Shown piece after piece: positions 35,303 through 47,283 of a DNA stretch of 64,000 bases. Position 1 is the stretch's first letter. The number at the start of each line of letters is the position of its first letter. A program made the position numbers and the translations under genes. Source of the DNA: Filosporella fistucella (taxonomy: Eukaryota > Ascomycota > Leotiomycetes > Helotiales); the NCBI GenBank assembly GCA_030077755.1, contig JAQJZZ010000019.1, forward strand, positions 1,500,501 to 1,564,500, given 5' to 3'. The notes under the pieces are model-generated. The model was given only the letters and a program-made list of their open reading frames with translations. It was not told where the DNA came from and ran no database searches.

Positions 35303-37796
35303 TCATCCTCCATCATCCTCTTCAGTCTCCCACCCATCTTCGTCATTAGAAGTTAAAACTTCGATTATTGGCTTATTTGAGAAATATCCTACTTCCAGAT
35401 TGAATACATTAAGATGTGATGATGGCGTTGTGCTACCTATTCTGATCGAGGCAGTAGCCTTTGATCCTCCAGCTAGGAGCTTAGATGACCTATCTGACCA
35501 GTTTGCTGACCGCTGCGAGAGGTCTGGGATTCTCTCACGGAGTAGAGGAGATTGTTTCGTCTCTTCCAAAGTGGCCACAGAACACCAGGGTAGATGTTCG
35601 TGGAATCCAAGCATGACTACGAAACAAACATCATCTCGTTCAAACGCCAGAGCCGCTGGTATGTGACTTGAACCAACAGACCAATACTCAAGTTGCGATT
35701 TTTTAGGCTTATAAGTCCACATGAAATTCATCATGTTCACCCCTCCATTTTGAGGTTCTTCGCGCCATAGCTCCAGCGCCAGATGAGATTCAAAACCTTC
35801 CGGCCCGTCGATCATGATGACGCCGGACCCTTCAGTTCCCATCTCGCCTGCTCCTATGTGGGCCACTGATCCATGTGGCTGCATGTATATTCGTTCTGAC
35901 TTGAACTGATAGCACATCTTCGCATCACAGCAGCCTAGCCATTCCGGCGCAATTCTGACAAAGTTGCGAGACCCAGGTGGTACGTTTTGGAGTAGAATAC
36001 ACACTAAAAACTCTTGGTCTGCCACGTGTTTACTTTGAGATGAGCATACCCAAGCAATGTATTGATTGTTGCCAGAACGAGTTCGTCGAAGCGGGAGATC
36101 AAGTAAAAGCCCTTTACTTGTCATTGTAGGCGGAGTTGCAAATTCTCCTTGCTCTTGCCTATAGCCCACAAACTTGGGAAGAGAGCTAGTATGATCCGAA
36201 AATTCGGCGGGGGAGTGAGCAAAAATCCCTCGGCGTTGATGACCCATGACTGTAGGTGCCCGCCATGCGAAAATAGTGTAGTCGTCACTTTGCTTCATGA
36301 TCTCTTCCTGTAGTCGTGAGAAAGCTTTTCTACTTTCGCCATAGAGCATTGGCATGAAAACATTGAACAGCCCCATTAATGAGTATGCAGTGTCTTCGAT
36401 GCGAGTAGTCGATCTTGAGGCGGCCCATGACATCCTTTCAGCAATAGTATGTTTGAAGATATCCGATCCTCGTAAGACTGCTGGATCAATCCGAGTGATT
36501 TCAGATATTGTCTTACACAAGCTTAACTTGGTCCCTATTTCGAGCCAGTTCTTATCGTAAAACTCCACAAATTTAGGTGCAATCAGTTCTTCTATAGATT
36601 CGTGTTAGGGTATTCCAGCTCCGATCGTACGGAAGGATGAGATCTTTCCTCGTCAACTTACGTAGTGTCCAGCCACGAGTGAACCACCTACTTCCCAAAA
36701 TCCCAGTAGTTTCTTGAGTCGAATCACAGTCCTCGAGGTAGACATAGCATATCTGAGCAACTTTATACCACCTGAACATAGAACATATGGCTTCTTGTAG
36801 TTCAGCACTACTGGTTTTATCGATGCAGCAAGTGTCAACCCAGAGGTATTGAAAACCATGACGAGCTGCTAGTTCACAACTTTTCTTCACTTTCTGATAT
36901 CCATACCTTTTTCGCTGTGCATCTCCTTGACACACGTCAGTATAGAGAACTTCATCCTCTGGTTGCCGCCAGGTATGTGACAGTATAGCATATTCCGGAC
37001 ACCGATTGGCTGGGAACGATACTAGTTTGAGATTTTTTGATCTCGTAATTAGCAACCGCATACTAGAAGTCGTCAAATCGAGGCCTGATGCATAATGTTT
37101 GTTGCGAATGGCTTCCTCGAGGCGTTGCGAGGCTCTCGCCCCTTCTCCATAACGGATAGGCATTTCGACATCAAAGAGACCCAATAATGAATAAGCTTCG
37201 TCTTCCACTATTCTCGCTGAGCGACTTGCTGCCCAAGCAATTCTTTCCGATATATGACATTGCTTGGATTTCTTCTCACCACCCAGGACCGCAGATGGAA
37301 TTCCGGTAATTTCTGAGATGATCTTGTTCAATTCCTGTCTCGTTCCAATACGCTTCCAATCATTTGCAAAGAAGATAACAGATGGTGGGGCAATCAGCTC
37401 TTGAAGAGTGAACTTCCCATCGAAATAGCCAGAAGCACGAAGTGTAACTATCCAGCCGTCTGGAGAGCTGGTAACATCCGAAAGATAGACATAACAGACC
37501 CGGGCTTGTTCGCACCACGTGTACTCGGCGTTAAGGGTCTCAGTAAGCTCTACTGGGTCTGTGACATTGATGCAGCAAGTCCCAACCCAAATCCAAGATA
37601 ATCCATCAAGTTTAGCAAGTTCGCAGAATGTTTTGATCTTTTCGTAACTTTTTGGTTTGAGGTGCATCAAGGAGCTTTCTATATCCTGCCACTTAATCTC
37701 TTCATCTTTGACGGTATGCGACAATATAGCATATGGCGGGACGTTAGGCTGTCTAAATTGATGAAGTTTTAGAGTGGAAGTGTTTAATAGCCACAT
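35303..37796 (-). CDS. Double-HET-domain protein (heterokaryon incompatibility)
   Basis: Exons 36662-37796 and 35303-36591 (complement) close to 807 residues. The intron GTAAGTTGAC..CTATAG restores WTLQELIAPKFVEF. Two complete HET modules sit in tandem. Copy 1 (residues about 1-230): PYAILSHTV, WVGTCCIN (70-77), VCYVYLSDV, FTLQELIAPPSVIFF, then DEAYSLLGLFDVEMPI. Copy 2 (about 246-500): PEYAILSHTWRQPEDEV, WVDTCCID (319-326), ICYVYLEDC, SRWFTRGWTLQELIAP, and EDTAYSLMGLFNVFMPMLYG. Copy 1 has lost the usual Asp at both positions of WVDTCCID and the SRWF.RGW motif, so it is probably inactive or altered. A roughly 270-residue C-terminal region (including a YIAW strand and LALELWREEPQ) follows. HET proteins trigger allorecognition-linked cell death; which partner this one has is unknown. 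It looks like a fusion of two neighbouring HET genes. Confidence 0.88.
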
Positions 37797-38363
37797 TTCT
37801 GGTTAAAAAGACATTAAGCAAAAAGCATAGAACCTGGGGAAACCTGATATAGAGGGCAACAGTACGGGTGACACGGTTCGGGTCGAGTAGTCTTGTTGAT
37901 AGTCGATCTTGCTGATACGTAGGTAAAGTTCCAATGAGGGAAAGGTTGCCTAATTGGATCACGTGAGAGGCACATTCGATACCTATATTGATAAGCCATA
38001 GAGTAATAGCCTGATAACTCAAGTCTACGGAGTTGGGGTTAATGAGAGAGAACAGTTACAATGAGATGTACTCGAGTTCTTATCAAATCTTTATAGCGCT
38101 AGCAAAACTTAGAATTTTTAGTATGTATATCCACACTTCCTATTGATAAGCTACTACACCGAGCGTCAAAATCCTAGAGCCCGTCAATATTTGACAATAT
38201 TCAATTAGATAAGAAGGCTTCACCTCAAATAAGCCTCGCCGCATGTAGTGATTGGGCTCGTAAGTATCTAGGAGCGAAAGGATATTTGGATGCTCTCTCT
38301 ATTCCAGCAAGTGTCAAACGCCGAAGTGTCTTTATACTTGGTGAACTTTCATTCTACCGAAAT
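37797..38363. other. Intergenic, promoter of the double-HET gene
   Basis: A+T-rich, no gene. It separates the HET gene start from the 3' end of the next regulator on the same strand. Confidence 0.5.
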
Positions 38364-41017
38364 TTATTGCTGATTACCATCGCCAGGATATGGATCTGTA
38401 AAAATTTCCCCATTAACATCGTGATGCAATATCAAGTGAGGATCGAGGCCCAGAAGCACCGCTCTAATCTCAGGATCCACCATTTCCTGATCTAGATTGA
38501 AATCCATTCCAATCCCAGAATTTTGGCCAGGAAATGCTGGGAGGCCTTCCACATTGAACGAGAACTCATTGAATGCTGGTTCTGTATGGAAAGAGAGATG
38601 TTGTTCTGGAATTACGAATCCAGAGTGCGATGAAATGGGCATAAAATCTTGTTGTCCGGCAGAGCAAACTCGTTCTGGAAAGATGGAGACTGGGAAAAGT
38701 GATTCCAAATATTTTTTGGAGCGGCGATCCAGGATGGCCTGCATATGCCTCTTTACGATATCGATGCTTCTTTTCAAACCAGGCATCGCTATGGTTGAGT
38801 GCTGCAAGACACCAAGGAAGAATTTTAGGTCCAGTTTGCTAGCTGGTATGTCTGTCTCAGGAAGATGCGTTGCATCTTCCTGGAGCTGAAAGTGTAAAAC
38901 TGATATTGTTACTGCAATATATGTGTTATAGCAGTTGAGATATGTTGTATGGCCGTATCCGAAAGTTGTTGTGAGAAGTTTGAGCAAATCGTGGATTGCA
39001 GCTGTTGCAACTACACACGTTAGATATGATTTAGAGACTTCTTTTGCCCTGAAATCCGTAGCGCCAATGATGAAGGGTCGATGTAAAAGTATCAAAGTAG
39101 TCTGATACAGTAGATTCAGAGAAACTATGTGTAGTGGCGGACTGATGTCTGGTAGAGCGTTTGCCTCCAAGCGGAGATAATTTGGCAATCCATTCCACCA
39201 ATTTTGAATGCGTGTGGATATTGCAATAAAAGATGTTGCTTTTGACTTTCCTCCATTCTTAAAATTTGCTTGCGCTTTAGAATTGGGATATCTTTTCTGG
39301 ACTGTCTCGTCCGCCTGAGATCCATAAATCTCGAGCATTATCCCGCTTAAAATCGCTGTGAGGGAACAAAGAGATGAGAAGCAAGATATCATATGGCCTT
39401 TCATAATTGGATAGAACGTTCTTGCTGTCCCGTCAGAAGTGTTTTGAGTATCCGATCCATAATATGGCTCCCATGGATCATCTTCTGTAAAGTCATCCAC
39501 TGTATCTATCAGTAAGACATTCTATCAAAGTTGAAACAAGCGGTAAGAGGCAGGACAGTGCGCGAATCAAGTAGGGTCAATCATGTTGCTAGAATCACTC
39601 ACTAAATTCAGGAGCATTATCCTCTATATCTGGGGTGAAAGCAGGCATTCGTCCCAGATACAAACTCATTGCCTTGTCCCATGTATAACAGCTCCAAAAT
39701 AGCCGCTTTCGAATCTCGATATCTTCGGCATTAAAACTTCTGACATATTGTTGTAGCTTATGGCTAGGAAGATGAATACCAAGGTCGATTGCTATTCTAA
39801 AAGCCATGCCTGAGTAGAGCCAGGCTGATTTGTAAGTTCTTGTTGATGAATGCCGTTTGAGTTGCCTACCTTGAGACGAGTTCCCAAATGCGATATCCCG
39901 TGCAGATTGTTGGAGAAGCGCCTGAATTGTCGGTATGGAACTGGGATTTGTAATCTGCATGGCCAATGAGAATCGTGCTTGTTGTGTGAGTGCGCTCATG
40001 GTTGAGGCGGCAGCATCACGATGTTGGGAGTCTTGGACTCGGAACCGAGCGCTGTGAGCAAGAAGAACCTTCAATAAAGTGTCAGAAAAATAACTGGTCT
40101 CTCCTGGGGCTGTTGATAATCTAGACATATCCCCTAGGAGTATCAGCATCTAGATAAGGAGATCTCAAGAGCAGACCCACGAGTAAATGCTGGTCGGTAT
40201 ACAAACATAAACATGGGATGAATCCACGACCAATGGAATTTCAAAATCTCATTTGCCATCTCAGCAGGGATCTCACTTTGAAGCAGTGGTAGATTTTCCA
40301 AGGCAAGTTCCTCGAATTGTTTCTGCAGGGCGGCATTGGATACAAGCATACTCTTGATATGCATGTTCTCTTGGACAGATCTTTCACTGGCATTGTCCAC
40401 ACTTGGCCTGGGGGAACATGTCGAAGCATCTCTACCTAGAGGTGCCTCATGAATCGCGGATGTAGCATTGTGATAAGAGACAGCACCACGGCTATCAACA
40501 CTTATTTCGGATACCCATGCTTCACTCTTTTGGTAACGTTGACTGGAGATATCCTCAATGCTATCGGTGGAAGATGATTTTTCGAACGTAGCTGGAGTGG
40601 ACGTTGTATTATGCTCATTTGGCTCCGAATCGTTCGCAGCATCCTTGTAGCAAAGTCAGCAATCGGTGGTTTATTGCTTGTCAACTGTCCGTGACGAATA
40701 GTATACCAGTGGATTGTTTCGAATCTCTCTCGTGCCAGGCGCACATCCATCACGGAGCAAGCGCTCGATCTTTGCTTCCAAAGACCGCACATACGCCAAG
40801 GATGGGGGTGTGTCGTATACACATTGACTGTTGTGAGCTACACACGTTGAACACTGCGGTTTGAGGCTATCGCATTTGCTCTGTGGAATGTCAGTGATTT
40901 ATTCGGAAACGGATTGCAACAATAGAGTCGCACCTTTCTTCTTCGGCAGTTGGTACATATCATCCTTCGCCTGGCAGGCGCGGTGGAACCTGCCCGAGTA
41001 CCTTTATTTTCGTCCAT
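38364..41017 (-). CDS. Zn2Cys6 transcription factor, XlnR-like architecture
   Basis: Five exons (complement of 40934-41017, 40707-40880, 40181-40643, 39603-40133, 38364-39505) close to 797 residues, a typical length. Zinc cluster Cys at 21, 24, 31, 38, 41 and 48 (CTNCRRRKSKC), with an intron right after RRRK. A linker and short coiled coil (YVRSLEAKIERLL) follow. The middle homology region includes FHWSWIHPMFMFVYRPAFTR, LLLAHSARF-type sequence, SAWLYSGMAFRIAIDLGIHL and RLFWSCYTWDKAMSLYLGR. These match the broad Fungal_trans family. It is the first gene of the minus-strand series regulator, dehydrogenase, hydrolase, beside a divergent transporter, so it is the likely local regulator of that group (inference from position). 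Confidence 0.92.
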
Positions 41018-41813
41018 CTTTTCCAATGTGAATGATCCCAAGACTTTTATGCGCGGCAAGTCGCCGCTTATGATAAAGACGATTTTTGAAATGTTATATG
41101 GAGAGGACTTTGACTTGGCTGAACCAATCTAAGCTTGAGAAAAAGCACAAGATGGTGAGATCACATGATACATAGATCAGACCTGTTCCAGGTTACCTCC
41201 AATTCAAAAGGTACCTATCCTCCACGTCAATTGTAACATTGAAGCTGTCGATACTGTACAGTAAGTGCGGGGAAAACATGCATCAACAGTCCCTGGGTTC
41301 ATGACTCGTGGGTGACATAACATTACACGAGAATGACTCGAATAGGCGAGTGCCCGCGGCAACCCTGATTGCACATGGCAGATGGAGTATGGATCTCAGC
41401 GGGCTGCTGTAAACAATTTGGCTTCAATAAGTTCTGAGCTATTTGGCTATCAGGTGAAATTAGCATCCCTTATGGAATGATCAGGGAGGTGGCGGCATAC
41501 TACTGTGGACGAAGCACACCGACAGAGATGGAATCAACGACTTTCCGCTTACTCATTGATGAAATGGAAATATACTTAATAGGACTCTCCACATCTACCG
41601 AAAATAATTTCAACCTCACCAAGTATTCCAAGAGTCAATCTTGTAATGTGTTGGTTTTGTCTTGTTTTAACTAAGCGAAGATAAATAGGGGGAGGCATAG
41701 GCCAAGCGAGATGCAAATTGTGCTCGACGAGTTTGTAAGTTCACGTGAGAACAAGATGGCTTGAGAGTGTGCAGAATTGGTAGATGATATCAATTAGAGT
41801 GTATTGTTGTTAT
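41018..41813. promoter_or_regulatory. Upstream region of the cluster regulator
   Basis: 796 bp with no gene. It contains CCGCGG at 41354-41359, a motif that recurs in the other two promoter regions of the cluster (43221 and 44859), and a 12-bp palindrome TACTGTACAGTA near 41251. Confidence 0.4.
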
Positions 41814-42995
41814 CTACTCCTCCAATGCTGTCATTTCTGGTCCTGAACCTTTCTTTATCCCATTTGGAACTTTTGAATTCTGTTCAGCCAACACATCAGC
41901 CTTCAGTGCTGGTCTATCGGCTTTTCCTGCTGTAGTCTATTATTTGTTAGATCTTTTTTTCTTCCACGCATCAAAAGAGGACCAGGTTCGCACTTACCCC
42001 GCCATCAACTGGCATTATTAAACCCGTTATCCATTTTGCTTCTTTGCTACATAGAAACAATATCGCTGGCCGAAATTAGAGTATGCTGCACATATCATCA
42101 TGGTTTACTTACCATAGCCAACATCCCAACCTGTTCCCTCCTGCTTAAGCAGGTTCTGGTTTATCCTCGCCTGCCTCATCTCATCTGTCATCCCACGACC
42201 TCTAACCATTGGAGTAAACACCATCCCGGGAGCGACGCAATTCACTCGAATATTCTCCGGGCCATGCTGAGCTGCCATAGCTCGAGTCATCTGAATAATT
42301 GCTCCCTTTGAGGTAGGATATAACAGACTTGGGTTGCCACCAAGAACTATTGCCATTAATTAGAGTATAAGATTACCTGGATTATTTTGAAAAAGGGATA
42401 CTTACGACCACTGACTGAAGCCATATTGACGATTGCCCCTCTACCAGTCTTTCTCATCTCCGGGATTACATGTCTGCACATCAGCACCATGCTTGTGACA
42501 TTGATTCTGAAATCTCTATCCCATGCAGCCATGTCAATCTTGGTAGCATCTCCCATGGCACCACCAACACCAACTAATCACTCATCAGCAATCGTTATGG
42601 GCAATTGGCGTTGCCTAGCAGGGAGCGCTAGGACCTAACGTACCGATATTAACGAGAATATGAATGGTGCCAAATAGTTCGATGGTCTTAGCAACAGCAT
42701 TTTTACACGATTCTTCGTCGGTAACGTCTACCTGTATCACTTCTGATATTCCACCCTCCTGGTCAATCATGCGTTTTGTCTCCGAAGCCCATTCAACATT
42801 GAAATCCAAAAGTGCAACCTTAGCACCCTGTCGAGCGAGAAGAATTGCAGTTGCACGTCCGTTTCCAATTTCCCCTGTGGATGGTCAGAATCTATGTCAT
42901 TGTAAAGTTTCGAGCGATTGATGATGATTCTCACCTGCCATACGAGAGCCAGCACCTGTGACAACAGCCACTTCTCCGTCAAAGTTGAAAGCCAT
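41814..42995 (-). CDS. Short-chain dehydrogenase/reductase (SDR)
   Basis: Six exons (complement of 42935-42995, 42644-42874, 42573-42406, 42346-42113, 42065-41998, 41936-41814) close to 294 residues. It is an NAD(P)-dependent oxidoreductase of the classical SDR type: a cofactor motif near the N-terminus (VVTGAGSRMAGEIGNGRATA, an extended variant of TGxxxGxG), an acidic residue after strand 2 (ALLDFN, suggesting NAD), NIVGVGG after strand 4, the catalytic Ser in IVNMASVSG, and Tyr-x3-Lys in YPTSKGA. The stretch KWITGLIMPVDGG ends the fold and a 40-residue tail (KADRPALKADVLAEQ) follows. Its position between a regulator and a lactone hydrolase suggests it oxidises a hydroxyl substrate in a short catabolic route; the substrate is unknown. 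Confidence 0.93.
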
Positions 42996-43578
42996 TCTAG
43001 ACAAGTTCTTGATTTTTTGGGTTTTTATTCTTTGTATAACCTTAGACTTTCCGTGCAGTTTTGAATACCTTCTCACCACAAATGTAATGTATCTCTTGGA
43101 GTTTAAGCTAATTATATCTCGCACAAGTCTTTGCCGCGAATACTTTCCAACAGAGCTTCAGAACTCTTTCCTGATTTCGGCGCGCTTTTTGACCGTCAAG
43201 TATTGACGGATCATTTATGGCCGCGGCCAGTGACCGGATCTAGTTCTAGCCTAGGACTACAAAACTGGTCTTTTGTGTGGTGGCGAGTATTCTATGGCAG
43301 TAGATGTATAGAAATGAGGGGTATTTGATCCTGGGAAGTGGGGGCGGGGTCACCATGAGCATCAGCGTCTTTCAATATTTCATGAAAAGAAATTGCCTTA
43401 TTAACATTGTACTTTTGATATAAGAGAATTTGAGCATTTCATAACATGAATTAATTTAATATAATTCACCAAAAATCCGGAAATACCAGCATTCGATTGA
43501 AATCATCAATAAATAATAACTTCTGGGCTATTAAAATTTTTAAAAATAGATACAATTTTTAATTCCTTTTACACTAGT
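42996..43578. promoter_or_regulatory. Upstream region of the SDR gene
   Basis: No gene. It holds the palindrome GGCCGCGGCC at 43219-43228 and, at 43334-43352, a G-rich element (GGAAGTGGGGGCGGGGTCA) nearly identical to one at 7320. The GTGGGG and GCGGGG cores fit the CreA/Mig1 consensus SYGGRG, pointing to possible carbon repression. Confidence 0.45.
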
Positions 43579-44588
43579 TCACTGTGAAGTCCAAAAATCA
43601 AACCATTCGACAATGCTCCTTAGACTTTGCTCCTTTACGTACCCTGCGACTTATTAGTATAACTCATAAGGTTCAAAAATTTACCTCACGTTCATATGGG
43701 TTTTCCATATTGCCCCTCAATGCAAATCCATGCTGGACCCCGGAGAAAAGTTGTAGCTGATGCGGAATGTTCTTCTCTTGCAAAATATCTAAAGCCGTTC
43801 TTCGAGCCGATGTGTCGAAAGTATGATCGATTTCAGAACAAGAGAGGAACAGAGGTTCTGGGAAAGTTTCAGATTCAATTAGTGATCACGCGATAGATGC
43901 AGAGAAAAATACTTCTCAAATTTGTGAAATGGTGCTCCTTCAAAAATGCGGGATGCCCAAAGGCACCGGCTACTACATTTTCACTTGCAAGCTGATCGCA
44001 AACATATGGAGCACCGAAGCAATATCTAATTAATGTCAATTTCTGTTTCCGAGACATGAAGTTTCAAGGGAAATCATACCCAACACAAACGTATCTCGAT
44101 TTTGATCCGCCGTATTCTGTCTTGACTTCCTCGACCCATTTTGGGACGTTAGTATCGGCAAATGCAATATGTTTCCGTTTCCATGCCTCGTAATCGAAGT
44201 CGGGGTTTGAATGATCATTCCGATCTTTTCGATGTTTCCACACTGGGTCCTGTTACCAGCCCTGAGCAAGAGACTTTGCAGTGCCACATCAAGTCCAGCT
44301 ACTTACACCTCGAAAATAATCCAGACCAAGTACCAGATATCCAGCATCGGCATATCCATCCATCACAAGAAGACCATTGTTGAAAAGTCCCCATACGTCA
44401 GGAAAATATAAAAGTATATGTCCGTTGGCTGTTTCTTTGGGCGGAAATGCAATGTAGGTGTCAATGCCAGCAATGACCTTCATTTCTCCGCGTGGCTTCC
44501 CTTCATGGAGACTTCCCTTCAGACAGCATGCTCCAGATGGTTGAGCTAGGTAGCCATTTTCTTTCTTGGTTGGACTTTCGGCGTGCAT
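43579..44588 (-). CDS. Dienelactone hydrolase family protein
   Basis: Five exons (complement of 44307-44588, 44080-44249, 43913-44025, 43690-43857, 43579-43643) close to 265 residues. This alpha/beta hydrolase family opens lactone rings and related esters. The catalytic triad can be placed: Cys in VGYCFGAPYV (nucleophile elbow), Asp in SEIDHTF, His in GVQHGFALRG. The N-terminus has the family signature ACCLKGSLHEGKPRGE, and the C-terminus ends EQSLRSIVEWFDFW. The first Met is MHAESPTKKENGY; sequence before it has no ATG. It lies head-to-head with the MFS transporter gene (516 bp apart) and tail-to-head with the SDR gene. A lactone or aromatic ring-cleavage product as substrate is inference. 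Confidence 0.93.
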
Positions 44589-45104
44589 TTCGGTAGCAAT
44601 AACAAGTCCTGATGGCCTAAGGAACTTCAAATCGAGGGATGCACCTCAATTTCTAAAATAATTAAATGTCAAAATAATTGATATTGATATCGTAAATCTA
44701 GATGCACTCGTTCATTTGTCTACGGAAGGACAGTTCCACATCGGCAACTTCTCCGTAATTGCCCATCATAAAATCCCACCTTTGCACGGCCGTTCCCCGA
44801 AAACATGCTGATCCCGCCCCTTCCCCATCATTCCCCTCAAAGCCAAATAGGCGAATGGCCGCGGGGAAACTTGCATCTTGAATGCGAATCTTGGTTTCCT
44901 CCACGCCCCAACCTCCGCAAACACTCCGCCTTTCCAGACCCACGTTCCTGGGACTTAAAAATGACATAAAGATGGGAACGATCTTCACTTAATTGAATCG
45001 TATTCTCATAGCTGCTTTTGGCAACATCTACTATCTTTTGGTCTCAAAACTGTGTCCCTGAACTACGAATTCGAAAACAGGCTTTGACAGTACTCTCAGC
45101 CAAA
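44589..45104. promoter_or_regulatory. Shared divergent promoter (hydrolase / transporter)
   Basis: The region between two start codons is unusually G+C-rich. It holds CCGCGG at 44859-44864 within ATGGCCGCGG, a decamer also present upstream of the SDR gene, and clustered CCCC tracts (CCCGCCCCTTCCCC around 44813). A 96-codon minus-strand frame here (44698-44988) I regard as chance. Confidence 0.5.
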
Positions 45105-47283
45105 ATGGCCACGACAAAACCAGAAATCAGCCATGTCGAGGCTCAACATAGTATTCCAATGTCCGAAGCAACACGTGTGGAAAGCCAAGCAGACCTTAAA
45201 CATCTCGAAGCTGTTGACGAGGTATCCTCTCTTTTCTTCACATACCAAATTAAGGAGCTAACATCAGCAAGAATAATGCTGTCGGCTACCAACAATATCA
45301 AGAAGGTCTTCTCCTCGAGTTCTCCGACAAAGAAGTGAAGCGCGTCCGCTGGAAAATCGATCTTGTCATCCTCCCAATTTTTCTCATCACGCAGGCATTG
45401 CAATTCATGGATAAGACAGCTTTGAACTATGCGAACTTGTTTGGGTATAAGAAGGCTCTCGGTTTGAAGGGACAGGAGTTCAATTATCTGTCTGCTAGTA
45501 GGTCATTTACTTGACAAGAGTACGAGTTTTCTGACGCTCTGCAGTGGTATATGCGGGATATTTCTTTGGCCAATACCCATGTGGTTGGTTGATTGGTCGG
45601 TTTCCAGCTCAGAGAGTCATCGGAGTTAGTTGCATGCTTTGGGGAGCTTGCGTGTTGATCATGACACAATGTCGTGACTTCCAAAGTGCTCGTGGGTAAC
45701 ATTTTTATCCCTCATCAGGAAAATACTAACATGGGGTAGTTGCTGTGAGATGTAAGACTATCCCCGTGGACGTTCATTAGCCTGATATTATGCTTACCAC
45801 TTCAATGATAGTTTTCATGGGAGTGTTTGAAGCTGCTGTAACACCGTGAGTTTGCCCCTACATTACTTCTACAGCTAGTTCTAACGTACTATAGGGGTTT
45901 GACATTGATGACCGGGTTTTGGTACACCAGAAGAGAGATCCCGCTACGTCAATGTATCTGGTAGTAAGTAACAACACTGACTGGTCCGGCTGAATTCGAT
46001 CTGACTTTTCATACAGCTCCTCCTTAGGTTGGGGCGGTATCGTGAGTAAATTTCCGTTCTACAACTCATCTCTTGGTTAACACCTTTCAGATCGGTTCAT
46101 ATATCTCCATGGGCGTCTCAACACTCCCAGCTGACCTCAAACCTGAGCGATGGGAACTCATCTTCTTCATAGTTTGTCACTTCTACCATTTTTAAATATA
46201 CATTCTAACATACTTCAGCTCGGCGGCATAACATGTCTCTGGTCTTTCGTGATCTTCTTCCTACTTCCTGATGCACCTTCCAACGCTCGGTTTCTGTCCA
46301 CTCGTGAGAGACTCATCGCTGTCAAACGTGTAGCAGGCAACGAGACAGGAATCAAGAACAAGAAGTTTGTCAAGAAGCAAGCGTTAATGGCATTTGGTGA
46401 TCCAAAAGCATTGTTACTTTTCACAAGTGTGTTTGCAGCTGCTATACCAAATGGTGTTGTGAATTCGTTCTCGACTGTTATTATCAGAGATTTGGTAAGT
46501 CTATGGACTCTGCAAGAAGTATTAGGATACTAACGGAAACGAGGGGTTCTCAACAACCAAGACTACTGAGTTGAAATCAGTCGGTGACGCTGTTCAAATC
46601 ATTGCTCTGATAATTGGTGGCACAATTACTTTGAACGTGCCAAATTGTGGGTTGCTCAAATGATACTTCATGACTTATTTTCTGACCTTTGCCATCTAGC
46701 TCGACTCTTGACAGCAACAGCGGCCAATATTCTCTGTACAGTCGCCGCAGCCTGCATGGCATACCTTCCACGATCCAACACTTGGGGTCGACTTGTAAGC
46801 TTCTGGCTGGTAAACTCGCAATCAGTCGGGTTTACCGTCTCTCTGGTCACGATTTCTTCCAACATGGCGGGGTATACGCATCGCTCTTTCGCCAGCGCTA
46901 TGATTTTGTAGGTTTTGTCCCACACCCAGATCTATTGATAAGGCTGACTAACATATTTTAAGTACTGCATACTGTTGGGGAAACTTTGCAGGTCCTTTCG
47001 TAGTCAAGGAGTCAGAAGCGCCTGACTATCCATCTGCAACGATCGGTCTTCTGGTTGGCTACTCAATCAAGACTGGATGCCACTTGGCACTACTTGGTAA
47101 GCAACAAGAACATTGTTTTTTCAAACAGAGTAAGATTAATAATGTTTCTCCTTAGCATATATGTTTTTCACAAATAAATATAGAGATAGAACCTACGGAC
47201 CAGCAGACAAGGAGAGCAGCAACGAGGCGGGTATGCAAGATAAGACGGAGTTTCAGAATAAGGACTTCAGATATGTGCTATAG
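45105..47283 (+). CDS. MFS transporter, allantoate-permease (anion:cation symporter) type
   Basis: About ten exons, each short intron having a normal donor and acceptor. The start is ATG at 45105 (MATTKPEISHVEAQ), the stop TAG at 47281-47283, and the product is about 500 residues. A cytosolic N-terminus is followed by the ACS-family block RWKIDLVILPIFLITQALQF then MDKTALNYANLFG. Later landmarks include YAGYFFGQYPCGWLIGRFPA, FFMGVFEAAVTPGL, TRREIPLRQCIWYSSLGWGG and FFLLPDAPSNARFLSTRER. Twelve membrane helices are expected. Dal5-like carriers import carboxylates such as allantoate, ureidosuccinate, tartrate or small aromatic acids with protons. Next to the hydrolase and dehydrogenase it would supply the substrate of the route (inference). 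Confidence 0.92.

Noticed and set aside
35232..35666. 144-codon plus-strand frame opposite the double-HET gene
   Set aside because: It is the antisense of a well-supported coding exon and its upstream part.
41251..41262. Palindrome TACTGTACAGTA, considered as a second MITE end
   Set aside because: No partner end and no similarity beyond the core to the element at 18316.
44698..44988. 96-codon minus-strand frame in the hydrolase/transporter promoter
   Set aside because: It lies wholly in a divergent promoter, has no domain, and G+C richness alone explains the open frame.
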